A DNA stretch of 64,000 nt from Sphagnum magellanicum (GCA_021904315.1 CM038922.1:14111347-14175346), one strand, 5' to 3'; positions 37,157-50,600 are shown, numbered from the stretch's first letter. The notes: generated by a model from the letters alone, not told the origin. Translations and numbers: made by a program.

Positions 37157-37260
37157 AGGAACTATGGAGAACATGTTGGGGAACAAATTGGGAACCCATT
37201 GAGAACTTTAAAGGGAACACAATGAGAACACCTTGAGAACCAAGGAAAGATGGAAAAAAA
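37157..37260 (-). repeat. GTTCCC-rich element, truncated reverse copy
   Basis: On the minus strand this reads as GTTCTCAAGGTGTTCTCATT, TTCCCAATTTGTTCCCC and AACATGTTCTCCATAG phrases, the subrepeat part of the 22675 and 59828 elements. Confidence 0.55.
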
Positions 37261-37860
37261 AATCCTAGACTTTCTTGCAAAAGACCCCGACTAAAAGAGG
37301 CACCTTTTTGAACCATGATTTCACTAAGGTAATCTTGTCTTAGAATGAAAATATTACTAGAATTGGGTTGAAAAGAGTCAATTTTGAGTCTACCTTACCC
37401 TACTAAGATCAATTTGGTGATTAAATAATCCCCCAAAATTTTGTTGAAAACATGACATTGAGATGTTGAAAATGATCATAATTATCATAGGTTACATTAC
37501 ACCCTGAATAATTTCACTACTCGTATCACAATATCATAGTTAGCCTAGATGATGGAAAAATATATAAATTTTCAAAAATTTTAAACTAATTCATTTTTGG
37601 GAAAAAATAATTATTTGTTTTGTCAATGTGCAAAACTGACCCTAGGCTTCGGTAATGATTTTGGGCCACTTTAGATGAGGGTCCAGGGTCCAATGAATAT
37701 CTCTGCATCCCTGGAAGGATTTTAAGATTAAATGACCACAGGTTTTTTGGAGGCATCATAAGACTCCTGCTAAAAAATACCCAGAACCACACCCCAAGCA
37801 AATAAATAAATAACTAAATAAAATTTATTTAAATAACAATAATAAAAAAATCCAGATCAG

Positions 37861-37884
37861 TAGGTAGGTAGGTAGGTAGGTAGG
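37861..37884 (+). repeat. TAGG microsatellite
   Basis: Six perfect TAGG units, continuing imperfectly to about 37902. Related TAGGTA runs occur in the dispersed repeat at 395-735. Confidence 0.85.
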
Positions 37885-39053
37885 TGACAGGTAGGTACCT
37901 AGTAGAAAACTCCACCCAGCAAAGAAAGAAGAATGCACAAGGTCAATGCCACATTGTTGTTTTCCAAGCATACCATAAATCTAGGTCTTTGATGAGTTGC
38001 ATGTTTGCTCCTCTTTCTGCAGGAGGAGGAGGAGGAGGAGTAGTCGTAGGAGTTTTCTTGGCATGACAAGAAAATCCTAAACCTTCCAGGTATGTATGCA
38101 TGTATCGTGATGTATACACTAAACCCCATTTCAATCTATACACCCAAATCTGCACAACAAGAAGCAGAAGAAGAGGATTCACTAGATATTATTATCGTGG
38201 GTCTCGTTTGATCATGGTCAAGAAATCTGGTTTTGATGATGCAGGAAAAAACAACAACAAAAGCACCCTCTTGCTTTCTTTGAGGATTTTTTTATCAAGT
38301 AGGTACCTAAATGGGTACTGTACTTGTTCCATTTGAGACACCCATTTGTGGCCAGCCCATTTGCGTGGGCATTTTTCTCTTCATACAAAATTGTGATTCC
38401 GAGTGCGCAGCAAAGAAATTTCTTTTTTCGCATTTGAGAGAGATGGGTCGATTTTAGGGTTTTAGTTTGGCAACTCCCAATGCCCACCCAATAGATTTTT
38501 GGTTTCTTCTTCTTTTTGTAATAGTGGTGCCTAGTATTAGAGGAGTGAGATTTTCTGGAATTTCTGTTTTCAGCAATATTAGTTCTTGCTGTGCAGCTTT
38601 GTGTTTGGTGTGGCAAAGACTTACTCCTCCTCCTCCTCCTTTCCAGTTGTTGTTGGAGGTGGTGTTGCAGGAGAGTATCTTAAACTTTTTGACATTGATC
38701 TTTAGATCTTGTTAGGGTTAGGGTATGTGACTTCCTTGCTTTTCACCTCATGCTTTCTTTGTTCTTTGTGATTGCTTTTCAAACCTGCCCTCAAGGTGGG
38801 TGGGTGTTTTGAAAAATTCGAGAATTACTTTTGTAAGACACAGTGAAATCTTGTCACAAAAAGTTGTTGTCTTAGGTGGGGGTTTTTGGTGTATTCACAA
38901 TCTCCTCCTTTTCTGTGTGTAACCCTAACTCTGATAGGGCTGGTTGGGTGTCATCGGTGTTTTCTTTGTTGCAGGAAAAACTGGGAAACTGTAGAAGAAC
39001 ACAAGTCTTGGTAACACAGTGAATTAGGGCTACATTTTTTATCCTCGACACCC
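37885..39053 (+). other. 5' flank of the HERPUD-like gene
   Basis: Contains GGA/CCT triplet runs (about 38021-38041 and 38625-38640) and a TTAGGGTTAGGG motif near 38704. The leader of the downstream gene probably starts in the last few hundred bases, with one 5'-UTR intron possible. Start site not resolved. Confidence 0.35.
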
Positions 39054-41579
39054 ATGGGTTGTGATGCAGAGATGTCTGAGCCCACTCCTGAGTCAGGTAA
39101 AACCCTGTCATAGCAATTGAAGCTAAAAAGATGCCTTGAAGAAGAAAATCATGATGTGTTTTTGACTGTTCTTGTGTCTGATGAATTTTGGTCTTGGCAG
39201 ATCTGACATTTTTTGCATTGGTTTTTTGGAGACTGTTGGTGGCAAATGGCGGGAACCATTCTGACCTTAAAGCAAGCTGTCTGTGCAGATGCTGCAGCAG
39301 AGAATCAGGAAACCTCGCAAGCTCCAAGAACTGAAGGTGGAAGTACAAACTCAGCTCCTGAAGGCTCAAATCCTCCCCCTTTCCAGGTATGCTTGAGCTA
39401 CAGGAGCAGTACTGAAGCTTGACGCATTCTGTGCCCTCTAAAGTCAAAGGTGAAGGTTGGGCATTTCCACATGATTTGGATGTTCTGTGCTGATGATGCC
39501 TTTGATAAGTTTCACAGGGAGGTGGGTGGAATCCATGGGTGTTCAATCCAGCCATGGGAGGTATGGTGCCTGGCCTTGGCGGGGCAGGAGGGGGAGAAAG
39601 AGCCAATGGCATAGCCATGCCTCCATGGGTGCCAAATTTACAGATACCCACAATGCCTGGTTTTTCCCCACTGATTTTACCAGAGCAAGGTGGGCAGCCA
39701 GGAGCCTTTGTTGTTGTTCAACTGGTTCCGATTTATGGGCCCCTTGGTGACAGTACTTCATCTAATTCTCTCCCAGCGACGTTCACCATGCCTCTGTAAG
39801 TGGCTGCAACTGAGCAAATGTTTTAAAGTGGTCGCCACTGAGTACCCTAAAATTGGATTTAGCTGCAAATATGTCTGTCCAGCAGAAATGTATGCTTATG
39901 GATTGTGCACTAAATCCACATGCTGGTCATAATTGGAGGCACCTTGAATAGTGACCCTGGCAGTTGTCCTTTGTTCTCAGAGGGGCGCCCATGACGGTCG
40001 AAGGATTCATGCCTCCAGCAGGTGTTGCAGCTGATGGGGTTGGAAGGCCAGACAGAGTACCACGAGCTGATGAGAGAGTTCCTGCTGGCCTTGATGGACT
40101 ACGCCAGAGACATGCAGCAGGATTAGCCCCTGTGTGGGGGGGAGCAGTGCAAAGGCCTGAACTACAGAGGCAGATTGTTCGTAGGTCAGTTTTCAGCTCC
40201 ATTACAGGTGAATTGTTTACATAATTTCATAATAGATCATCCAGAGTTTTCTACCAAGGTTTGGATCAAACAGTAGCAAATTTCATGATAGAAGAAAAAC
40301 TGTGCAAGAATGTAACCGAAAGGTGTGGGCATGTTGTTTCTTTTTGCAGATTTCGGGTGGGCTTCCAACTTGATCTGTTGCTGCTACTAAAACTAGCAGT
40401 TGTGGTGTTTGTGTTCAACCAAGATGGGTCAAAAGACAGGCTATTCCTCCTTTTGTTCTTGGCCGGAGTTGTTTACTTGTGAGAGTCCCTACAACCCTTT
40501 TCTTCCAGTTAGCTGAGTAAGTGCTCTTGTTGTGGAGTGTTCTGTCCCTTTTCACAAGAAGCCATGCTCACAGTGACATCCTCCTTGCTTAACAGCAGAT
40601 GGTAAAAATTCTGGGCTTGGTGCTCATCGTTTGGTTATACTGCTGCTAACTCAAACTCATTGCATAAGGAAAAGTACTTGTTCGTAATTTAGTGGAGTTT
40701 TCAGTGCAATCTCATAGATAGATATGTTCCATAATTTTGTGGGTCCATATATTGCAGATATCAAACAGGTGCTTTGACCCCTTTACTGCGGTGGATCTCC
40801 CAAAGTGCACAACAAGCTATGAGGCCGCCTCAGCAACCTAATGTAGCTGGGCAGGGAGGCCAACCTGGTATTTTTTACATCTCTTTTGCTGGTTTGAGAC
40901 CATGGTTTGCCAGCTAGATTGCAACTGGTTTGGTCTGTGCTCTGGAACTGTATGAATTGAACCATAATACTTTTGTGCTGTGGGTGCTGCTGCTCAGAGA
41001 TGGGTCTGTTGAATTCTTGTGCTTTTACTCATTGAGTTGAATTCAGCTCTGTTTGACAAGTACTTATCTGGCAGAGCAACCAAGAGATGGCGTGGCAGGT
41101 GATCGTGCAGCAGATGCAGATCCAGCAGGTAGTATATAGCTTCTGCACTCGTTGGGTTTGTCAATCTCTTGCATTTCTGATATGTTGTAGGTCCTAATGT
41201 TGTCTGCTCTGCTGCCTACTGTGATTTTTTTGCTGGGTTTTATTTCTTTGATTTTCCCAGACCTAAAGTGATGGCAAATTTGTTTCAAATGAGGCAAAAA
41301 GCAATGCATGCTTGAGGTAGATAGGAGTGAGATACAAATTGCTGGAGAAGTCTGACTTGTTGTGTATACTTCTCTTGGTTCATTGCAGTCAGAGCTGCTG
41401 CAGGCGAGGCAGGTGGAGGTGCAGGTGGAGTTGCAAATCCACCCCTAGTACCTGAAGTGGATGGAGATCGCAGGGCACCTCTTCCTCAGGGCAATTGGTG
41501 GGGTTTTTTCAAAGAGGTCCAGATGCTTGTTGTGGGTTTTGTGACATCTCTGCTTCCTGGTTTCCAACATGCTGATTAA
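39054..41579 (+). CDS. HERPUD-like ER membrane protein
   Basis: Eight exons splice in frame to 368 residues: 39054-39096, 39289-39386, 39518-39795, 39981-40184, 40350-40478, 40758-40867, 41075-41128 and 41389-41579, all GT-AG. Residues 1-205 are Pro/Gly-rich and soluble. FQLDLLLLLKLAVVVFVFNQ (214-232) begins a membrane hairpin with DGSKDRLFLLLFLAGVVYLY behind it, then QTGALTPLLRWIS. This is the hallmark membrane segment of HERPUD1/2-type proteins, which in animals serve ER-associated degradation. The plant-type end GNWWGFFKEVQMLVVGFVTS then LLPGF is present. I see no N-terminal ubiquitin-like domain, unlike animal HERP. An ATG at 39072 in the same frame is an alternative start. The ER role is inferred from the family. 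Confidence 0.85.
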
Positions 41580-41738
41580 CATACTGCTCGGTACGCAGAT
41601 CACAACACATCTGTCATTTGGTTTGAGGAAACCGCTCTTTCCACTAACTGTGAACAAGCTGCAGTTGATATTTAGACAAAATTAGTAAGCATTTTGTTTT
41701 CCAACTAATTTCTGTAGTGCCAAAGTTTCATGCCACAT

Positions 41739-41744
41739 AATAAA
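41739..41744 (+). terminator. Possible poly(A) signal of the HERPUD-like gene
   Basis: AATAAA lies 160 bases after the stop codon in an AT-rich stretch. Confidence 0.4.
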
Positions 41745-41849
41745 TATATTTTAAAATTTTAGTTTTGGCAAGTGGATTTTCAATTCTGGAGTTTTCAACA
41801 GGTAAGGAATATATTATAATTAAGAGATCCCTTCAAGTGATGTGCTTGG

Positions 41850-41945
41850 AGATGCACAGTCTAGATGGTTACCTTACTAGGCATTCCAAATGTGGAGATT
41901 GGGGTTCCAATCCAACCAAGCCAGTATTTTGTCTTTTTAACTTGA
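41850..41945 (+). repeat. Possible tRNA-derived SINE head
   Basis: TCTAGATGGTTACC followed after about 35 bases by GGGGTTCCAATCC resembles the A and B boxes of a polymerase III promoter. The spacing is tRNA-like but the cloverleaf is poor. No tail or target duplication was identified. Confidence 0.25.
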
Positions 41946-42212
41946 TTTTTGAAATTTTTGATACAGTGAGTTAATAATAAATTTTAATTCAGAAAAATTT
42001 TAAAAGTACTTCAATTAATTCTGAAGGTGATTGTGTACCATGGTAATAGATACATATCAAACATTGTTATCAATAGCACGGTGTAAAAGGGTATTATGAG
42101 AGTGTAAAGACCTAGCTTAAAATTTAAAACCTTGCACAAACACTAAAATTTCTCTAGCAGTTCTTTTAGGGGGCATTAGGTTACCTTTTGTAGGCAAGTA
42201 AAACTTTTTGAA

Positions 42213-42800
42213 ATAATAAACTTGTCCGCAAAGTCACCCTCTCTTTCACCCCCTATCCCCTCTGCTTCCACCCGCTATCTCTTCTTTTAGTGGTATCCTC
42301 AAAGGAAGGAAATTTTATTAAATCTCAGTATGAATGTTGAAACTCAGCATTTAATGCATAAGGTTTGAGAGTAATATAATAGTTGTACAGGTAGGAGCAG
42401 TGGAAATATATGTAGTGACACTGGAGGTGCTCAGGTAAAAGGAAAGAGGGGATGAAACTCAGTTTACCACCAAAATTGATGGCTTTATGAGTTTCGTCCC
42501 CCCTTGAATGCTAAAGTACTTTTTTGAAGGTTTTTTTGAATCTCACCCTGTGTATGATCAAACTTAGGGTTCTGATGCTGTGTTTTTCTTACTTTATGGA
42601 TAACTCTATTATATCACACAGTGAACCAGAAGCCATGAGCAACACACCATGAAGGATGAATGGATGGATGGTAGGTAGTCACAAACTAGTTTGGGTCCCA
42701 GTTATTTCATTTTGTAAAATTCATTCTCAGCTATGCATTTGATGCCCTATTATGCCGAAACTGGCTGTTCTCACCCCCTATTCACCTGACTTTATGGATA
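42213..42800. repeat. Nested pieces of the TAAAGTCA element family
   Basis: AAAGTCACCCTC with CACCCCCTATCCCC (42224-42262) is the inverse of the 91-bp element interior at 3285-3330. GATGAAACTCA and TGAGTTTCGTCCC (42450-42502) are inverted arms. GGATAACTCTATTATA (about 42596) and GACTTTATGGATAACTTTAA (42787-42806) are terminal motifs. A copy of the GATGGATG repeat (42615-42715) lies between them. Confidence 0.5.
42615..42715 (+). repeat. Partial TAGGTA/GATGGATG repeat
   Basis: GTGAACCAGA, CACCATGAAGGATGAATGGA, TAGTCACAAACTAGTTT and GGGTCCCAGTT match the reverse copy at 640-735 block by block. The rest of that repeat is missing here. Confidence 0.65.
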
Positions 42801-44487
42801 ACTTTAATGTGGATGATTTCTTCTATGGCACCAATACGCAATTTGGAAACAAAAATGTATGCCTAGTGTTTAGATTGCAATGAAAAGAAAAATCACATTG
42901 TGTGCTGGCTCTTGTTTTTGCTTGATCAAACTCCCAATTTATATTGCAAACTCTCTTCTCGTCTCAGTATCAATTCATTCAGTGGTGTCTCTTCTTAAAT
43001 TCCACTTGTGTTCAGTATTAGGCTAGTAGTCTATGTTATTGTTTTGGTTGTAAATGAAAACCGGTATTGTGGTAAGTTAATGTATGGTAAGATATCAAAG
43101 TGTATAGTAAGTTAATAATAATAATAATAATAGCATGATACCACCCATAATAATGTCATGTAAAAAACCGGTGTTGGGTGGTTCTCATTTTTTGAGAACC
43201 GTTAGGTCTGGTTCTTAAACAAGCTTTCCAAATGTAGAAGAATTGACCAGGGTATCAAACTTTGGGGGGGGGGGGGGGAGGGGAGGATATTCAGTTGGTT
43301 CTCAAAAGTGTTGCATTCTCACAAATTTAATAAGAGGCAATTCTCAAAGGTGATTCTCATAAGCCAGTTATCAAAGCTCACACTTGTTGTATGTATGGTG
43401 CTGCCCTAAACCATAAATGCATTGGAAACTCTGGCTACAATTTTAGAACCCCCTAACGAAAACCCTAAAGCATAGCCTAAAAACCTAAACCTAGACCTTA
43501 CTTATCACCTTTGTCCCTAGACCCTACCTACTACCGAGCCTAATTTTGTGCAAAATTTTGCACCGAGAGAAAAAAAGAAGGTCAGGACAACAGGGCAGAA
43601 ACAAAAATTTTACCAAACTAGATCATTCTAGTCTAGTGTTGAAAAGAAACCAAAGAAACCAAAACAAGGGGTGTGTCACACTGTGACCTTGCCATTTACA
43701 TTAACAAGTATCTTAAGGCAAAAGAAGAATCATGAAAACTCAAATATTTCACCATGCAAAAATATAATCTTAAAAAAAAATCCTCTAAAAGAAACCAAAA
43801 TCCTTCAAGATATCATAACTCATGTAATTAATCTCAAGTTTCGACTCAAGCCAAAATATCATCCTCCGAAAATCCTCATATAAAAATAGACCTATTATTA
43901 TTACATAGGGGCCGAAGTCCCTTAAGCTACTATACTCTATAATGAATCTAAACAGATATCCTTGCCTTTGTAGGCAAGGACAACAAATTGTTTCTATACC
44001 AAGTGTTCGATCATAGGCACTCATATGAACAGCAGTCAAGTCAAGTCAAGTTGGGACATGCATGTTTGATTACCAGCTCCAACCTGCACTATTTGGGGTG
44101 TTTGGTTGTAAGCCTGTGTTTGGTGATGGGCATAGCTTATCCTGAGGAATTTCAGATCCCAGTCACAGCTACACTAGTTTTTTGATGCCAATGTCAGTTG
44201 TAGACAAAGTCAGAAACCCCAAATTCAGCTACCCTAATGCTGACAAAGTCCCAGCAACATGCCCTAAACCCTAAACCCTAATTCAGCAACATGCCCTATA
44301 TTGATTGCATGTTTTCAATATTGAAGAAAGGATGGTCAAAATAACATTGAAATTATTGCAATAAACTTTGGCAAACTCTAGTGAAACCCTTATTAATTAG
44401 GTTAGGAGAATACCATAGGTATAGCTAATCATGGTGTGGTTAGCTTGGTTGCTTTTTTAACTTATCTACATAATAACAAGCAACCTT
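42801..44487. other. Intergenic DNA upstream of the retrotransposon
   Basis: Holds an AAT microsatellite (about 43113-43131), a G run (43264-43278), scattered CCCTAAA motifs (43440-43500, 44262-44281) and, at 44405-44487, a piece of the TAGGTA repeat with its GCTAATCATGG hairpin. No gene is seen. Confidence 0.5.
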
Positions 44488-45621
44488 TGTGACCGGACAT
44501 GGAGTCTTTTAGGTTTTTATAGTGTGAACGCTATATTTGTTTTAGGGTTTAGGTGTTAAACCTTCATCAACTTTTTGCATGCAAACGGCAGGGTCTATCC
44601 TTTCATTATTTGTTAGTGATGGTGAGTTGGAAGGTTTATTGCTTGTGTGTTATGTGAAACAGGGTGGTAGCTGAAGATGGATGGCGAAGTGCGATTCATG
44701 GGTGCAAGGAAGACAAGAAGAACAAGAGGTTGGATGAGGATATGAGACGAGATTCAAAGGAGAAAGAGGGGGTTTTCCAGGTAGAAGAAAGGCAATTTTT
44801 GGATGGTAAAAAAGCGCTTGCAAAATAGATAGTTGTTTTTTTCCGTTGCACCAGTAACTATATGATGGTTGGCTCTATGTTTTGGTTAAAAGTAAGATTG
44901 ATCAAGGGTTGATGTTGAAGGCTGATGACGCTTAAAGGTGGTCTGAGCTATAGAATTAGAAGCATATAGAAAATTACATTTGTAAGGGTTTGGGGAAGAC
45001 CTTATTTGGATTATCCAGTGGGTAGATCATAACACCTGAGTGAGAGTCAGAAACCTCTTGGTGGGTATCCTTGGGACTAAGCAGAATGTGGGAGATAGAG
45101 AACTAAAATGGAAGAAATCACAGCCAATATTCATAGATCCATACTTCTCATAGAATTTTGTCCCCTTCTTGAGTAGTTGCAAACCAACTTCTTGTACCTG
45201 GTACCTGGTTTAGTTGTTGAGTAATACCCAGAAGTTAATCTATGTCAAGTCCTAGCACAAGCATTTGTATGCATTGATCCATGTAGAGGGGGAAGAGGGG
45301 AATTAGCAGCTCATCATAGACCGAATGAACATGGAGAGTTCTAACTTCAAGCCAAATCCTATTAACATTTGGTGTTCACAATACAAGAATGTTGCTGCCT
45401 CTAACAGCAACTAAGAACTATTGCTATTGTAGCAAATTTAGGATAGGTTGATGGGTGTGCATCTTCTTAGGAACTATTAGATAATGGAGAATCAGGAGCT
45501 ATAGGACCCCCAGAATCAGACTGCTAGCTATAATGATGCATGTTTGAAAGAAGATGAGTACTGACATTACAATAGGTGTAGGGTTGTGTGAGAAGTAGAT
45601 GTTTTGTGCACCTTCTCTTTT
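44488..45621 (+). repeat. 5' LTR
   Basis: Begins TGTGACC and runs to the base before the primer-binding site. It matches 52074-53212 throughout. Conserved blocks include GTTTTAGGGTTTAGGTGTTA near the start and GATGTTTTGTGCACC near the end. Confidence 0.85.
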
Positions 45622-45633
45622 TGGTATCAGAGC
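45622..45633 (+). promoter_or_regulatory. tRNA-Met primer-binding site
   Basis: TGGTATCAGAGC is the standard plant initiator-Met-tRNA complement and sits directly after the 5' LTR. Confidence 0.9.
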
Positions 45634-46803
45634 TAGATCAAATATGGTGACATTAGTAGACCTTGCGTATGTTTGGGTATGACGATAGTTGAAGTATCAT
45701 GTCATCGTCTAGTGCAAATGAGGTTGGTATAGATGAAGTAACGCAAGAAATTCATGAACAACAAATAGTCATTAGGTTCGATTATCCAAGGGGGCAAGAT
45801 GGACCACATATAGGAACAATAATTCTGCATTTCTTGGGCTTTGGTGCAATAATAGTTATAGGAATAAACCCAGATGAAGCCTAAGTTAGGGATGTGGCAG
45901 TAGAAATAACTCATAATGGCTTCTATACACATGTTCAAGTTTGGTTGAAATTAAAGGATGGAGCAAGGGGATGGGGGTTGACTTCAGAGCTACAAAGGCA
46001 ATATCATTACACCTCATACCTTGTGTAGAGTTTCACTTTCATTTCCTGAAAGGCAACATAGTGTACCTAGGATAGGAGAAATTTGGATTCCCAAGCTTAT
46101 TACTTCGCTTAACCATTTTACCAGATTGTACATCCTTGGTGTGGAATACTTGTTCTAGATTGGAGATCACCTACTCAGGGTGGAACACTGTGGATCAAGG
46201 TCCCGCATCATAAATTGGAGGATATGGCGCAATCCAGAGGAAGGGTGGCAGTTCCAATAAGAATCCACAGATGAGCAAAGTTTTTCCACTTTCCCATCTG
46301 ATGTTGTACCTTTAAGACCAATAACAAAAGGGGATCAGTCTGAATTTTTAAATTGAATCGTAGTTGGCTATTTCTTGAAAGAAAGTTTGTTGCACTTGGT
46401 ATTTTAGGTATGAAATAGTCACAATTAGGATCAACAATCAATACAAATCCTTAGGATTTACACATTTGGAAATGAACTATTTTGATGCTTATGGAGTATA
46501 AGTAAGGTGGTTGCCAGTGTTGTTACGACCTTTTTCCAGCACAATGGTGTGTTTAAAGGATAGGACAGGATCTATCCGAAAGGAGTTGCACCTCATGCAC
46601 TCAATGATTAACATCTCTGTTCCAATAACATTGGTTCTTTTCAAACTCAACATGAGCAAAATAGGATGAGAAATTGGACAGGAATGTGGCTACCTAAATG
46701 TGGTCTAAGGACATTTGTGCAACAAAAAATATTGCAACTTTAAGTTGAAGTTGAACATTTGCAAAATGACTAGCCCTTAGGGGATGGATGAACTATTTTG
46801 GGG

Positions 46804-47640
46804 GTGGGACCATGAGGAAGTTAATGATTAGGCAAAGAGGTTTACTATGGCTATTGAAGTGCGAAATTTGAATGCAGACAAATTGTTCAAGATTGCGAAG
46901 TTGAATTTGAGAGGTAAGGCCAAGGAATGGTTTAGGAGGTTACAACCAACACCAATCGATTGGGTTAAGTTAAGGACTCTGATAGTACAGAAGTATGGGG
47001 ACATAGATGCCAATGACATAAGGATGAAGCTTGATGCCATTAAGCAAGAACCCAAGGAGAGAGTTTAGAAATATTTTTAACGTCTTGACAAATTATTTCA
47101 AAGGGCCAGGATACAAGATGCTGAGCAAAAAAGAAGATTTTTGGTGAGATTGAGGCCAGAAATTCGAGAATTGTGTGTGGTAAAGACATTCACAAATATT
47201 GAAGAGTTAGTTGGTGCTACAACAAAACTGGAAAAAGTGTTAGGCGAGCTTCAAGAAACTCCCTATGCTCCTCTAAAAGAGGAACAAGAAGAGGGGGCCT
47301 CAAAAACCATGATGAGAAACAAGTCACTACATTAAACAACACACTTATCAATTTCTTCAAGGGGACTATAGACAATCCAAAGGCATCATCTTCTTCCACT
47401 ATGTTTGGAGGATGCCAAATCTGTAAAGGAGGGGACCATTTAGCCACCACTTGTCCGAAATTAAATGAGCCATGGCCAAAATGTGCCAAGTGCGGTATGC
47501 TTTATAGGACAAAGAATTGTGGAATAAAATGTATCTTTTGTGCAGGTTTAGGCCATTCTAAAGACATATGTTAGAAGAAACCCAAGGATGGGAAGTCTCA
47601 CTTTGGAGCAACAAACTTTTTGGAGGTGTTGTTGAATGAT
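46804..47640 (+). pseudogene. Ty3 gag (capsid and zinc knuckles), broken
   Basis: From 46847 the frame reads LFKIAKLNLRGKAKEWFRRL and later RFLVRLRPEIRELC, the retrotransposon Gag capsid signature. Stops occur at 47066-47068 and nearby. After a frameshift around 47340, two good CCHC knuckles follow: CQICKGGDHLATTC from 47413 and CIFCAGLGHSKDIC from about 47530. A third, imperfect one lies between them. An earlier 61-codon frame at 45699-45884 starts just after the primer site and may be a decayed gag N-terminus. Confidence 0.8.
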
Positions 47641-47643
47641 GAA

Positions 47644-50600
47644 GAGGTGACCATGTAACAACTTAACAAGCTCTGCGGGAATGAAAATCTTTTCTCTTAC
47701 ACCCGAGTGCCTAAAAGGAGGATTCATGTTGATGTAGCACCAGGAGGGGTTGTATCGACCCTTGAAGCTGCAGGAGATGGAGTAGGTGCAAACTAAGACA
47801 TTTTAATCAAGTCCAAGATTCTTGCACACTTCATAAAAGGAAAGGTTTCCCTTTCACCTATGGAAACCATTATGATGATTTCAGGGGAACTGGAACACCT
47901 TGAAAGTTTGGTAAGGTTGGCTAGGCGAAAAAAGGATTCAGAGGCAATTGAAAATCAGGTGTCAATGGTTTCTGCAGTTCCAACACTAAGGAAGATTTGC
48001 ATCAACAAAACATATCGAAGCAAGACTCTACATTTGCTTGTGGAAATCAACAACTATGTTGTTAAAGGACTGGTGGATACTGGAGCCTCCATGTCTGTTA
48101 TGGCTATCGTTATAATTAGAGAATTGGGCATAATGCATTTGGTTACTAGATTAAAAATTCATAAAACAATGTCAGGAGTTGTCACATAGGCCCTCGATAG
48201 AATTGATGAAGTACCAATGAAGGTTAGAGGAGTGCAGTGCACTATGACCTTCGTGGTAGTTGATACGGACAGTTACGATGTATTACTTGGTTTGGATTTT
48301 CTTATAAAGATTGGTGCAATTGTGGATGTGGAACAAGGCCTAATCTAAATAAGGCTTGGTCCAGGGGCCAATGTGGAAGTATTGCCATTGACTATGGTGA
48401 ATTTGTTACAAAGGATGAACTTAGAAGCTCTAATGCAGGAGGTTACTACTATCTTGAAGAACACACACGTTAGTGATGATTTTGACATAATTGATTGGAT
48501 ACCGGATCAAGATAGTACTGTCATGACCAAAGGAGATGATGCATTTGCTTCAAATTCAGATATTGGTATTGATGGTAGTGAACACTGTGATTGGGAGCCT
48601 CGATAATTTAAACAAATCGATCATGAAGATGAGTTTAGGGATATTGAATTGGAAGATTTGGTGAGGTTAGAAGGATCATAACAGATTCTACAATTGATAG
48701 TGGAGGGGCAAGTTGACAAGTTTATGGAAGAAAAAACAACAAATGCAGATGATTACGCAAACTGGTTGAGATGCGTGTTTAATGTAAAGCAAAGTAGACA
48801 GGCCATGTATGAATCCACACATGATGTAGCAATCCCAGCACTATTGTAGGTTCACCAAACAAAGGATGGCAACCTTGATCACAACTCCACTAAATAGTTG
48901 GCATCATCCAACCATGATGAGATGAACACTAGATGGAGGGAGTTCTATCAACAAATCAGGATTGACACTAGCTTAGATGAGGAGAAGCAACAATGGCTCT
49001 GGAAAGTTTTGGAGTGGTACCAAGATGTTTTTGTTTGGAACAAGGGTGAATTTGGCTGTTACACTATTGGGGAACATTTTGTGGATACACAAGGGTTTCC
49101 ACCTTGCAAGGTATCTCTTGGTTGATTATCCTATTGGGATGAGGTGAAAGTGAAGAAGCAGATCGATGTCCTAGTGGATTGGGGCAAGATGAAACCCAGT
49201 AACTATGAATATGCATGTCGGGTCATTCTACCAGTAAAGAAGGATGGGAGTAGGCGTTTATGTGGAAACTATCAACCACTCAACACACAAACTCGTCGAG
49301 ATTCATTTCCAATGCCACTTGTGGATGATGTAATTAACCAGTTGGGAAAATCATCATGGTTTATCGCCTTAGACTTGTAGTTTGGTTTTTGGCAAATTTG
49401 AATGGCTCCAGAAGATACGAAGAAGACTACACTGATCACTAAAACTAGATCGTATGACTGGACCATCATGCCATTCGGTCTTAAGAATGCAACCAATACT
49501 TTTACCAAAACTATGTCAGAGGTTGTTAAAGACTTGGGAAGCACATTCCTGAAGGTATTCATCGATGATCTCAATGTGCACATCGAAAGTTGGGAGGAAC
49601 ATCTTCAACATTTGGATGCATTATTTTACAAGTTCGGGGAAGTAAATCTAAAATTGAACCCAAACAAATGTTGTTTTGCTATAAAGAGTATTACATTTCT
49701 GGGCCATGTGGTTAGTAAGGAAGGCACCAAACTAGATCTCAACAAAATTGAGGCAGTTCTACATTTTCTAGAACCAAAAATAGTCATAAACGTCAGGTCG
49801 TTCTTAGGTCTAACAAAATATTACCAGAATTATGTCCAAGGCTATTCATGACTAGCAACTCCATTATTTGAGTTGACCAAAAGAAATGTTGACTTTGTGT
49901 GGGATGCGGGTTGTCAACAAGCATTCCAGGCGCTAAAGGTAGCACTGGTTGATGCGCCTGTATTCATACGGCTTGATTTTAAGAGACCATTTTGTCTGGA
50001 TGTTGATTGGTCACCCAAAGGTGTTGGAGCTATATTGTCATAAAAGGAGGGTAAGTTTGATAAGGTGGTGGCCTATGCCAGTAAGAGTTTGACAAAAGCA
50101 CAGAGAAAATTCCACCCCATGGAAGGGGAATGCTACGCACTAATATGGGGCATCATGCATTTCAGGCAATACTTGCACAATAATCATTTCATTTTGTGGA
50201 CATATCACAAACCACTTGAATGGTTAGCAACCGTGTCAGATGCACATGGCAAGAAAGGCATGTGGATTGACATGTTGTAGGATTTCAATTTCAAGATAGT
50301 ACACCGACCAGGGCTCAGACATACAAATGTTGATGTTTTGAGTAGGAATCCAGTTGGACCAGCCACGAATGATGATGATTTCAGTGAAGAAATCCAGGAT
50401 ATTGGAAATATACAAACTGACACACATGAGGAAGAAGGGGAAATTCTTGCTGTTTAGACTGGCAAAGAAACAGAATGGCTTGGTTTCAAGAGAGAGGACA
50501 AGGGGCTTTTACAACATCATGAATGTTGTTTTGAGCTTGTTCCACATGAGGCAGAAGATACAAAAGGGGGTGAGATTCTGCAAGACATTGAGGTAAGACT

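Noticed and set aside
38872..39651. 259-codon minus-strand frame
   Set aside because: It is antisense to exons 1-3 of the HERPUD-like gene, whose splice sites and conserved product are convincing.
41850..41945. A functional tRNA gene
   Set aside because: A- and B-box-like motifs exist but acceptor and anticodon stems do not pair; kept only as a possible SINE head.
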